From Dryococelus australis (Eukaryota > Arthropoda > Insecta > Phasmatodea > Phasmatidae): a stretch of 64,000 nt of DNA. Position 1 is the stretch's first letter; every line of letters starts with the position of its first letter. The notes beneath the pieces are model-generated. The model made no database searches. It saw only the letters and a program-made list of their open reading frames with translations, and was not told where the DNA came from. Positions 12,346-21,850 of this stretch are shown piece after piece. Position numbers and translations under genes: made by a program. Where the stretch lies: the NCBI GenBank assembly GCA_029891345.1, contig CM057003.1, forward strand, positions 9,862,209 to 9,926,208. Direction: 5' to 3'.

Positions 12346-13046
12346 GTCAAGAAAAGTATAAAACGCCTGTGAAACAGGGCATATTTAGGTAACAAATAAC
12401 CATGTCATACTTGGGGTGATTTTTCAAAAGTTTGGTTCAAAAATTGTGAAGAAACCGAGAATAGACTGCACCGAACCTTCAAGTACCGCGGCAGGATGTG
12501 TTCGTGGCAATCCAGCGGGCCTCAACTTCGCCGAAGAATCAGCGTCGCATGCAGGAGCTCTTGTACCACCCGACACGTTGTGGCAGGGTGAGGACGACGC
12601 GAAAGGTTACGGGAGCGGAGCAAATGAGGTCCCAGGGGAACCTCGCGAAAGGTCTTCAATCTTGCTAACGTGTCAAGGAATGAGTTATGCTGTTCCGGGA
12701 GAGGGCGACTCTGCAGCCTTGTCTCGGTAGGGTCGCCGGGGGTTGAAGATGGAGGGTGGTTAACTGCTACCTAGAGGGTGACGAGGGTCGCTAAGGTGTG
12801 ACTAGTCTATGTGTGTGTGATGAAGCAACTTGTCTTCTAGTCACACTCGCAGGTGTCGTCCCGCCCATGTCCGCTGGGTTAGTTGCACGCGACCTCGTAC
12901 GCCGTCGAGGAACTCAGCCCTGCCACGGCAAGAATTGCAGAGGAGAACTTTAACAGGGCGTGGGACACAAACTAACTCAAAATACGTCAGTTAAATTCTG
13001 CACACTTTAGAAGGCCAGCAAACGAAACAAAAGAAAATTCCATATA
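12346..13046. other. GC-richer spacer, no recognised gene
   Basis: The segment at about 12,470-12,960 is GC-rich and carries an open frame (12416-12730, 104 codons) with no domain. No terminal repeat or SINE body was found. It may be a fragment of an unrecognised repeat. Confidence 0.35.
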
Positions 13047-13431
13047 TAGCCTGTTCACGCTGAGAACTTGTGAAATGCCTGCTTGAGATATGCACACCGT
13101 GTATTCTTCCGCCATATGTAAAATTAACGGTGCCAGGTCGCTTTATTCATGCGCCGGTCAAGCCAAACACTGGAATTGTTAGACAAGTAAATATTTTACA
13201 AATTTGCTGATTCTGACGCGTACGCGTATAAGAACACCGGAAAGCAAAATTATTGGTTTAGGAATTAACAAAAGTTTACCTCGCACTTATAATTCAGCGT
13301 GAAGACATATAACTACTTCCACCCTGTCTTTACCAACTTTACTGGGCGCACGGCAGTCAGTGTACCCGTTACGGGCAGTGACATTTATAAAATGTTGATT
13401 TCAAAGTTCCCAATTGACAGCAAACAGACTG
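13047..13431 (+). mobile_element. Family A MITE, diverged (copy A5)
   Basis: Left end TAGCCTGTTCACG after TATA; right end GACAGCAAACAGACTG before TA. About 385 bp, shorter than the usual 420 because of small deletions near the left end and in the 3' half. CTTCCGCCATATGTAAAATT and CCAACTTTACTGGGCGCA are still readable. One of the oldest copies here. Confidence 0.75.
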
Positions 13432-14114
13432 TAATGTTGTTTACCGACTCCGTGAGCATTTATTCTGCAATACAGGTGTATTTATTTCGAGTTCTTTGCA
13501 GCATGTAAAATATAAAAAAATTATAGCATCATAAATAGCTTAGAAGAAATACATCACTATGGTAAACTATCTGCTCTCATAATTAGTAAAACAACAATTC
13601 TGTTGGATTTCTCTATCTTAGCTTCTTTCTATTGGCTTTCGTAAAATTTTAAAATACGACTAATGGCCAGTTGCAACACTGAAGTTCATCGCTGGATCTG
13701 AGTTGAAGTCCGAACTTGATCTAAGATCGTCACAGAATACTGTTGCACTATTCCAGTTCAGAGCATGACTGTAGGTCGAAATAAACATTTCGAACCGCCA
13801 AATACCGTGGTTCAAAGTCTTGATGCAAGATCAGAGTAGTCTCTTAAAGCACTGTTACATATATTTATATAAAAACTTCTTAATATTTTAGTTTTTTAAA
13901 CGTATAAATTTTTTTGTTATTTACTGTTGTAAAATATCGAGTGCTGACGAACAAATGATAATAAACACCAGAGTGGGATATAGATACTTACAAATGGATC
14001 ATATTTCATTTGTGAACTAATAGTCTAACGTCCATAGGTAACCCGCCAATGACAATGGCAATGTGCATGGGCGGGTAGGCAATCGGAATAACTAGGCTAC
14101 AGGCAGTGCAATGA
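13432..14114. other. Spacer, no recognised gene
   Basis: AT-rich. Around 13,665-13,850 there are several short inverted words (for example GAAGT/AACTTC-like), which could be a worn MITE. A second terminal repeat could not be found. Confidence 0.35.
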
Positions 14115-14530
14115 AATGACTCTTTATTTACACATTTGGGCTGAAGGCATGTGGACAGAGTGTATTTTTGATGTCTCTATTTAAAGTGTCTGTGCAAAAT
14201 GTCCGCCATCTCCGGCCACACAGGCGATGTAGCGCTGGAGCATGGTTGCGACGCACGTGTACAAAGGTTCCCGGCGTAATGAGCTCATCCCTCGTGCCAA
14301 GTGGTGTGGCATACACTATAGAATTGATGTGGCCCCACAGCCAGAAGTCAGGTGGTGTGATGTCAGGTGAGCGTGATGGCCATGCTGCGGGGCCTCACTT
14401 ACCTATCCACCGGTTCGGGAAGTGTATGTCGAGGTGCCGGCGAACCGCAGAGGCGAAATGAGGTGAGACCCCACCCTGCCGGAACCACATCACGAGCATC
14501 TAAAGGAACTTCCTCCAAGTTGTACTGCTA
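14115..14530 (-). pseudogene. Mariner/IS630-like transposase, C-terminal fragment
   Basis: Read on the minus strand, this is the 3' end of a DDE/D transposase of a type common in insects. One frame gives RQGGVSPHFASAVRRHLD, then FPNRWIGK, an in-frame TGA, then AWPSRSPDITPPDFWLWG. The second block is the C-terminal catalytic motif (SPDxxPxD) with its acidic residue kept. The first matches the usual QHDGxPAHF block, but the catalytic Asp is Gly. A change of frame lies just upstream, at LEEVPLDARD. The N-terminal half, with the helix-turn-helix and the first Asp, is absent. A dead, truncated copy. Confidence 0.7.
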
Positions 14531-16387
14531 AGAATGAAAGCATAAGATGTTAAGTTGCCAAAGGGCCGACACAGTAGTTTACAGCGGATACATTCAGTTC
14601 CTGATAGGTACTAACAAGGCGTCAACAACAGGAACTTACCAAAAATAGATTTATTTTATATATATTGTCCAAAAAAAAGGGGGACACTGGACTAAATACG
14701 CAAAATAATAGCGTTATACATTGTAATCATTCATAGTACAGGAAACCGTTCCACTACCAAAAATATCTAGAACTATACTGTAGAAATATTGATACAAAAG
14801 GGTAATCTACTCTAATCCTAGCGATTGCTAGCAAGATAACGCACCATGAATAAAAATATTTATACATCAAATATTGGATGACCCTGACTCTGCTAATTTA
14901 CACTACTATAACAATTAGATCAAGAGCTTCACAATACGACTACCCATCGTCTCGGTAGGAATATAATAAGGAATAATATTAACCTAGCAATATAAAAATA
15001 AATTTTTATCAGCGATCAATAATTTACGCCCACTAACAACAATATATCTAAAAACACTGGCATAAAATTAATTATAAAAGTGGTACATCTTTTCTTACTT
15101 AAGATGTTTGCGCTGATTGAATGTATCTGAGTCCTTTCCCTTTGGACGCTACACGCAAGTTAAGTCCACAGGTAATGAATGCCACGTGGGTGTCCCTACT
15201 TGGAAGCCGAACGCCTTCCTATGTGGCAAATGACATGATGCACGTTCTGGCGTGATATAATGCCAAGCTACGAAACTTTTATGCTAAGTAAGATCCTAAT
15301 ACATAACCGAGAAATATCTGTATCTGCTTTCAGAACACATTAAACATTTATCAGGTTAAGAATATCAGAGAAAATAATAATAATTGAACATATTTTGAGA
15401 TCACAGCGCAGGAGTTGACTGTTTACAAATATCCAACCAAAAACTTTTATCCAGCTCGGAACTGTGTTGAGGAGCTTCTTACAATTATTATATCTTAAAT
15501 ACATGTCACAACGGCATAGGCCTATACAATTTACAGCTACAAAAGTGAGGTTTAGCTTCCGTGACCAGAAATTATTTTGGAAAAAAAAATTATAAAGGAG
15601 ATAAATCAGCCATTCTTTGAATATAATACATCGTTAACGTATGCTAGGCTTCTTAGTGATATTGTATAGCTGGCATAAGCAAGAATCTTAATTTGCCCTT
15701 AAAATAAACGGTAATAAGCATTTTAAATAAACACGACTGTTGCGAATTTATTTTAAAGTGTGAATAATGTACTCGTAATTCAATGAGACTGTAGAACAAA
15801 CAAAGTCTCTCTTAAAAACGGCAGGGATTTCAAACTGCCAAGACGTTTATACGCTCCCAGAATAGAAACCGTAAATCTCTACGAAAAGTCGCATGAATTT
15901 CATTAGAAGTTATTTACATTCAGCAACACGGTTTACAACGTAAGCTCATCGAAATGCAGAAGCGTGCCATAAAACAGTCCCAGCACGTTCCGTGAGGTAC
16001 AACTTGCATTAACGACCGTAATCATTGCTCTCGTCGGTGTAGTATCGTGCAAGGAAAGTTTTTCACCGATTCGCTAAGCACCACGTACAATGTACTTATT
16101 ACGTGCAACAAAGAACCGACTAACGTGAAACTTACGTCAGCAATGCTGCTTGGAGTTGCCATGTCTACCCTTTTCTGAGTACAGTATCCCTCCGTGCCTG
16201 AAAAATACTGACTTACCAAGATCTGCCTTTAAGATTGTGATGCGAAACCAGGAATAGCAAGACTGTATTATTTTCCGAAACATTTATTTCTAGCATACAA
16301 TCGCACACAATTATTCTAGATTGGTTGGTTTGAAGTAGAACACTGAAATGTATTGTTTCTTATGCAGTGAAAAAGACAGTTCTGTGG
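14531..16387. other. AT-rich spacer, no recognised gene
   Basis: About 1.85 kb with no frame above about 65 codons, no terminal repeats and no tRNA-like head. I see nothing to annotate. Confidence 0.5.
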
Positions 16388-16430
16388 CGACTCCAAAAAG
16401 AATTTTGGTGACCACAAAATTCTTTTGTCG
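16388..16430. repeat. Inverted repeat (hairpin)
   Basis: Right arm CAAAATTCTTTTGTCG pairs with the left arm CGAC..AAAAAGAATTTTG across a 7-base loop (GTGACCA); the left arm has a 4-base insertion. Related words (CACAAAAT, ATTTTGTGG) recur in the next 90 bp, which suggests a small palindrome-rich element of unknown family. Confidence 0.6.
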
Positions 16431-16639
16431 ATATAGACATGGAAAACATTTTGTGGCACAACAGATTTTTCTTGTCATTGCAGTATTTAGTAGAAGCCAC
16501 AAAATGTGGTTAGCAAGACATTCATTGTGTTTGTAGGCAATAACGTGTTCGTTAGTCGCAGAGAAAATGTTACCATGCTCGCAGCAATACTACTTAGTGA
16601 GGTTCCCAAAGGTGTTTAGAGAGTTATGGGCTTCTGTAG

Positions 16640-16737
16640 GTAGGTAGGTATGGTCTAACACCAATTAAACACTAAATTCGATGTCGTCATGAGTGAAATT
16701 CGAATCTCAGACGTCTCTACCATTACGCTACCTTGCT
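16640..16737 (-). mobile_element. tRNA-like SINE head (A and B boxes)
   Basis: On the minus strand AGGTAGCGTAATGGTAGAGA resembles a Pol III A box, followed about 10 bp later by GATTCGAATTTC, a B-box-like word. The body after it is short and has no second copy here. It stands about 60 bp from a SINE alpha on the same strand. Assignment to a SINE rests on the two boxes alone. Confidence 0.4.
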
Positions 16738-16795
16738 CGACTTTAAAGAATCGTCTTCAGCATTTATATAAAGTAAATCAAATAAGTGGCATACA

Positions 16796-17057
16796 CTACA
16801 AGTAAGCGAGTGAATATATTTGGGCGGCTCTTAACAGCGAGCTCTTGAGAGCCGATGAGCGTGATTGAGGTGAGTATGGAGCAGCGCCGGAATGAATGGG
16901 CGGGGGAAACGGGAGATCCTCGAGGAAAACCGCTGACCAGCGGCATCGTCCGGCAAAATTCCCAAATGCGAAAATCCGGGAGTGACCCGGGCGGGGATTG
17001 AACCGAGTTCGCTATGGTGGGAGGCGAGTAGGCCAACCGCTAAGCCACCGAAGCCCC
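16796..17057 (-). mobile_element. tRNA-derived SINE, family alpha (copy 1)
   Basis: On the minus strand it opens GGGGCTTCGGTGGCTTAGCGG (A-box region), then CGCCTCCCACC and a B box GGTTCAATCCCC. The body follows: CCGGATTTTCGCATTTGGG, a CCGCTGGTCAGCGG hairpin-like word, and GGCGCTGCTCCAT. The tail is GTTAAGAGCCGCCCAAA, then TTCACTCGCTTACTT. The same order is found at 27.6, 45.85 and 63.35 kb. The open frame on the minus strand across it is not a gene. Confidence 0.8.
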
Positions 17058-17678
17058 AGACACACGCTACAAACCTTGCGCACTTCAGCCTTATGGAAAG
17101 TTAATTTTCTGGAATCATTTACGTGTAATATTTACTTACTTGGCATAAATGAGTTCTATAATCAGTTCTTAAGTACTTAAGTGTGTCCTTCGTGAATTAA
17201 TTCGTAACCTGATTGCAAAGAACCGAACTCAGACAAATACGTCGTCGTGGCCTGACAAAAAATGGCCACTTCGAATACGTCAGAGCGCATGCGCAGAATA
17301 TAACGGATGTAGTTTTGCAGTCGCTGCAAAATGTATTACTGTAGATAACATGAGAGCTGTTGCTGCGAACTAAATACTTCGCGGTCGCAAATTAACTTTT
17401 TTTAAGTAAACGAATGTAGAATGTAACGCGTTCTTAGTAAATATACCTTAGGGTGAAAACTTAAGTTTTTCAGGAGGCCCATAAAAAAGTTGCGAATGCG
17501 AAACTGATCGTTTTCTAGATATGAAGGGAACATTCTGAGAGTAGACATGCTACAAAGGTGCGACTTGTGACATTGAATTCCTCGTAGAATTGCCTACAAA
17601 AATAGCCCAATACGCGAAAGTGGTTTTTCTCCCTAAAGTGCCATTTTCTGAGAACGCATCGCAAATATGTTAGTGAGC
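17058..17678. other. Spacer before the satellite, no recognised gene
   Basis: Unique-looking sequence with a small inverted pair GTGGCC/GGCCAC near 17,249-17,272. The transition into the 72-bp array is abrupt: the first unit differs from the consensus by one base in its first ten. Confidence 0.4.
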
Positions 17679-19406
17679 ACTGAATAGCTTTAGTACCTAC
17701 TAGTCAATCTGTGTGTTGTTGGACACCACAGTCTGTGTTTTATACCAACCACTAAATAGCTTTAGTACCTACTAGTCAATCTGTGTGTTGTTGGACACCA
17801 CAGTCTGTGTTTTATACCAACCACTAAATAGCTTTAGTACCTACTAGTCAATCTGTGTGTTGTTGGACACCACAGTCTGTGTTTTATACCAACCACTAAA
17901 TAGCTTTAGTACCTACAAGTCAATCTGTGTGTTGTTGGACACCACAGTCTGTGTTTTATACCAACCACTAAATAGCTTTAGTACCTACTAGTCAATCTAT
18001 GTGTTGTTGGACACCACAGTCTGTGTTTTATACCAACCACTAAATAGCTTTAGTACCTACTAGTCAATCTGTGTGTTGTTGGACACCACAGTCTGTGTTT
18101 TATACCAACCACTAAATAGCTTTAGTACCTACTAGTCAATCTGTGTGTTGTTGGACACCACATTCTGTGTTTTATACCAACCACTAAATAGCTTTAGTAC
18201 CTACTAGTCAATCTGTGTGTTGTTGGACACCACAGTCTGTGTTTTATACCAACCACTAAATAGCTTTAGTACCTACTAGTCAATCTGTGTGTTGTTGGAC
18301 ACCACAGTCTGTGTTTTATACCAACCACTAAATAGCTTTAGTACCTACTAGTCAATCTGTGTGTTGTTGGACACCACAGTCTGTGTTTTATACCAACCAC
18401 TAAATAGCTTTAGTACCTACTAGTCAATCTGTGTGTTGTTGGACACCACAGTCTGTGTTTTATACCAACCACTAAATAGCTTTAGTACCTACTAGTCAAT
18501 CTGTGTGTTGTTGGACACCACAGTCTGTGTTTTATACCAACCACTAAATAGCTTTAGTACCTACTAGTGAATCTGTGTGTTGTTGGACACCACAGTCTGT
18601 GTTTTATACCAACCACTAAATAGCTTTAGTACCTACTAGTCAATCTGTGTGTTGTTGGACACCACAGTCTGTGTTTTATACCAACCACTAAATAGCTTTA
18701 GTACCTACTAGTCAATCTGTGTGTTGTTGGACACCACAGTCTGTGTTTTATACCAACCACTAAATAGCTTTAGTACCTACTAGTCAATCTGTGTGTTGTT
18801 GGACACCACAGTCTGTGTTTTATACCAACCACTAAATAGCTTTAGTACCTACTAGTCAATCTGTGTGTTGTTGGACACCACAGTCTGTGTTTTATACCAA
18901 CCACTAAATAGCTTTAGTACCTACTAGTCAATCTGTGTGTTGTTGGACACCACAGTCTGTGTTTTATACCAACCACTAAATAGCTTTAGTACCTACTAGT
19001 CAATCTGTGTGTTGTTGGACACCACAGTCTGTGTTTTATACCAACCACTAAATAGCTTTAGTACCTACTAGTCAATCTGTGTGTTGTTGGACACCACAGT
19101 CTGTGTTTTATACCAACCACTAAATAGCTTTAGTACCTACTAGTCAATCTATGTGTTGTTGGACACCACAGTCTGTGTTTTATACCAACCACTAAATAGC
19201 TTTAGTACCTACTAGTCAATCTGTGTGTTGTTGGACACCACAGTCTGTGTTTTATACCAACCACTAAATAGCTTTAGTACCTACTAGTCAATCTGTGTGT
19301 TGTTGGACACCACAGTCTGTGTTTTATACCAACCACTAAATAGCTTTAGTACCTACTAGTCAATCTGTGTGTTGTTGGACACCACAGTCTGTGTTTTATA
19401 CCAACC
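17679..19406 (+). repeat. Satellite array: 24 units of 72 bp
   Basis: Exactly 24 head-to-tail units of 72 bp (unit start ACTAAATAGC; 17,679 + 72 x 24 = 19,407). Units are almost identical. I see single-base variants in unit 1 (ACTGAATAGC), 4 (CTACAAGTC), 5 and 21 (CTATGTG), 7 (CACATTCTG) and 13 (TAGTGAATC). Each unit has two small dyads, TAGTA-CC-TACTA and CACAG-T-CTGTG, the second nested in GTTGG/CCAAC. Every reading frame has a stop, so it is not coding. After the array, CAACCAGTTTTTGTGTCCACCAAC at 19,431-19,454 loosely echoes the unit. Confidence 0.97.
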
Positions 19407-20796
19407 ACAAAATTGCACTTTGGAAAGCATCAACCAGTTTTTGTGTCCACCAACAAATCTTGTTTTTCAGTGCGTGATTTGTAGAGCTGCCAACTATCCC
19501 GTGCTTTACGAGGTTTCCCATATCCTGGAGCTAAAAGAATGATCATTTATGAACAAAGGACAGGACACCATGTATCCCATATCTCGGACTTCTTCGAAAA
19601 TAAAGTGAATAAACACAGTGTCAGTAATTGGTCTCTTCTGCGGTCACAGGTAAGCGTACTCTTATAATAGAACTTAATGGCCACAGATAGTTAGTCATAA
19701 CTGATGCCGATAAGTGACGTTCATCAACAAGTGCTTATCTTTTCTTCCAGTGTGTGTTGGTCTAGTCTGTTTTAAACGGATTTACAAAATAAAATTCTTA
19801 AACAGTAAGAAGAAAGGAGTTGAAACTTTTTTTTTTCCAACTTATTAGACTTCCTATACGTAGCCAGTTCCGATACTCGACTGTACATGATTGAACGTAA
19901 TAAAAATTAAGTTACAATTCCACATTTCATTGAACGCTCCTCGAATGAAAAAAACATAAATTCTTAGCCGAATTGTTAGATGGCACACAATTTGCAGGGC
20001 ACACATTTATGTGGTTGTTGACGTATTTCTCGGTACTATTTTCCAGGCTATAATATTTCCGTGAATACGGCAAAGGGTAATTTTCGTAGATCTTCTTGGG
20101 TAACAATGAAAAAAAAAAAAAAAAACTATAGTTTGTTACTATAAAATGTAGATCTGAATATAACGAAAATGCAGACACTTGATCCTACCGGTATTTGCTG
20201 TATTTGGAGAAAATCGCGCATCTAGGTGACAGTCACCTAGAAATTGTCCACCGCTATTCGAGAGGGCATCTTGGGACGGCTGAGACGTAAATGACCTGCA
20301 TCGTCTTCTATGATTACTTCATCCTGGCTGTCTGCCTCAGGCAGCCCGGGCATCATTAACCATAAGAGAACCAGCACTGATGAACGATTTACCCGGACTG
20401 TCATGACGTGGCGACTTCCAGGTGAGCAAACCTGATAGTCAACCAGCCAACTGATAGTCAACCGGCCAATTTGTCCGCAGGCGAGTAGTGGCTGCGGCAC
20501 GTTGGTTGATCGATCACGGTCGGCGTCACCAGCTACAAAACCCCTCTCACATCGGGCGGGAAAAGAGGCGGGGATGGGTGTGTCATGTGTGCGCGTGTGT
20601 GTGTTTTCCTGCGGGGTAGGTGGGGGGGGGGGTGGTGTTTGTTGCGGTTTTGTTGGCTCTGGAGCGGGCGTGTAGGGTGAGGTGTTGTCGACAAGTTGAG
20701 GTTTAATTACTCTGTTTTCGGCGAGACGGGGTTGAAGGGAAACTGCTTCATCACAAGCGGTCTGTCGGCGTCGCCACGCTCTTCCGAACGACGCTT
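19407..20796. other. Spacer, GC content rising to the right
   Basis: AT-rich until about 20,200. A GC-richer segment follows, with GT-rich runs and a G-tract near 20,622-20,632. The minus-strand frame at 20237-20500 (87 codons) has no domain. No RNA gene or TIR was recognised. Confidence 0.4.
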
Positions 20797-20869
20797 GTCG
20801 TTTTATAATATCACTGGCGGGTGTTGCGGATACGAGGTAAGTGGTGGGGGCGAGGCATTATAAAACGAC
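20797..20869. repeat. Perfect 13-bp inverted repeat
   Basis: GTCGTTTTATAAT at 20,797-20,809 is matched exactly by ATTATAAAACGAC at 20,857-20,869, with a GC-rich 47-base loop. Both arms include a TATAA/TTATA word, so each could also read as a weak TATA element facing outward. GC-rich words of the GGCGTCGCC type flank it. Confidence 0.7.
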
Positions 20870-21162
20870 TCGTGACTGAAGGCGCCGAGAAATACGCTAC
20901 GGCGTCGCCTTCCTCGATTAACAACTTCCCCAAAATTCGTTACTGAATCCTCTCGCGTCTTTAGCTCCGCCAGGAAATTTCTTCGGCCAAGTTCACGCCA
21001 GAAAGCACCTGCATTGACTTGTTCACGAATCCATGCTGCCGTTGTGTAAAATAAAAATTGCCATGGGCCTGATCAATTTATCCAGTCTTCGTATATGCGA
21101 AACAATTGAATAGCTGGAATGCAATTTTAAGAATTTTTTATGCAAGTCGATACTGTAATATT

Positions 21163-21850
21163 GTTACGCGCGGGTGCTTCACTCACATTCCTTCTCTCCC
21201 CCCACCCCTCTCCAGCGAGGTGGCGCACTGATCTCGCATTCGGGAGGAACCGGGTTCGATTCCCGGTCCGGCCATCCTGATTTCAGTTTTCCATGGTGTT
21301 CCGAAACCACTCCAGGCGAATGCTGGGCTGGGTCCCTAACAAAGACCATGGCCGATTCCTTCCCGGTCCTTCCCCAATCCATCTTCCCTGTGCATCTTGA
21401 ACAGTCTCTAATGACCTCTCTGTCGACGAGACATAAAGCCCACTTACTTACCTACCTTCTCTCTCCCCACCCCTAACCACTTAAGTGTAAGCCTTGCAAT
21501 AGTCTCACCTTGAAGATGTAACCCGCTGCTATCGGAGGGGAAGAGAGGGCCGCCACACCTGTCTAGTTACGACTAACGAGACTGAAGTCATCCCTTCCGC
21601 TGGCGAAGTCGAAAACTTGGGAGCTTCTGCCCGAATGTTCTGGTCGTCACCCGCACAGGCGCGTCTCGAGGTGCGAAAAACCTCCTGGGCCAGGGCAACT
21701 GAGCTATATAAGCCGGCAGACTTGAATGACCCTTAGCGCCGAGTGTATGCGATGCGTGGGAGATGGATAACGACGAGCGACGGTGCCGTGGCCAGAATGT
21801 GCAATGTGCGACGAATGAGTTAATCAGCTTGGCTGTAAGAAAGTGGGACT
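21163..21850 (+). mobile_element. Possible solo LTR fossil (Gypsy-like ends), interrupted by a SINE
   Basis: The stretch opens TGTTACGCG, a start common in insect Gypsy-group LTRs. It is GC-rich and carries a good TATA box (CTATATAA at 21,704-21,711) about 140 bp before its presumed right side. No internal coding region lies next to it, so if it is an LTR it is a solo one. SINE beta copy 2 sits inside it, so this sequence is older than that SINE. The right end is not defined and the assignment is tentative. A host promoter is the alternative. Confidence 0.3.
21210..21454 (+). mobile_element. tRNA-derived SINE, family beta (copy 2), with target duplication
   Basis: Head: AGCGAGGTGGCGCAC (A box) and GGTTCGATTCCC (B box) followed by GGTCCGGCCAT. 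Body: TTTCAGTTTTCCATGG, CCACTCCAGGCGAATGC, CATGGCCGATTCCTTCCC. The tail is a short run of CTTAC repeats. The flanks are a 20-bp direct repeat at 21,190-21,209 and 21,455-21,474 (19 of 20 identical), the target duplication expected of LINE-assisted retroposition. This copy is well preserved. Long open frames on both strands across it are not genes. Confidence 0.9.

Noticed and set aside
16764-17036. 90-codon minus-strand frame
   Set aside because: It is the body of a SINE alpha. Similar frames appear in the copies at 27.6 and 63.4 kb for the same reason.
17679-19406. CRISPR-like or protein-coding repeat
   Set aside because: The repeats are contiguous with no spacers, and every frame has a stop in each 72-bp unit.
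21174-21476. 100-codon open frame
   Set aside because: It lies over a tRNA-derived SINE with clear target duplication.
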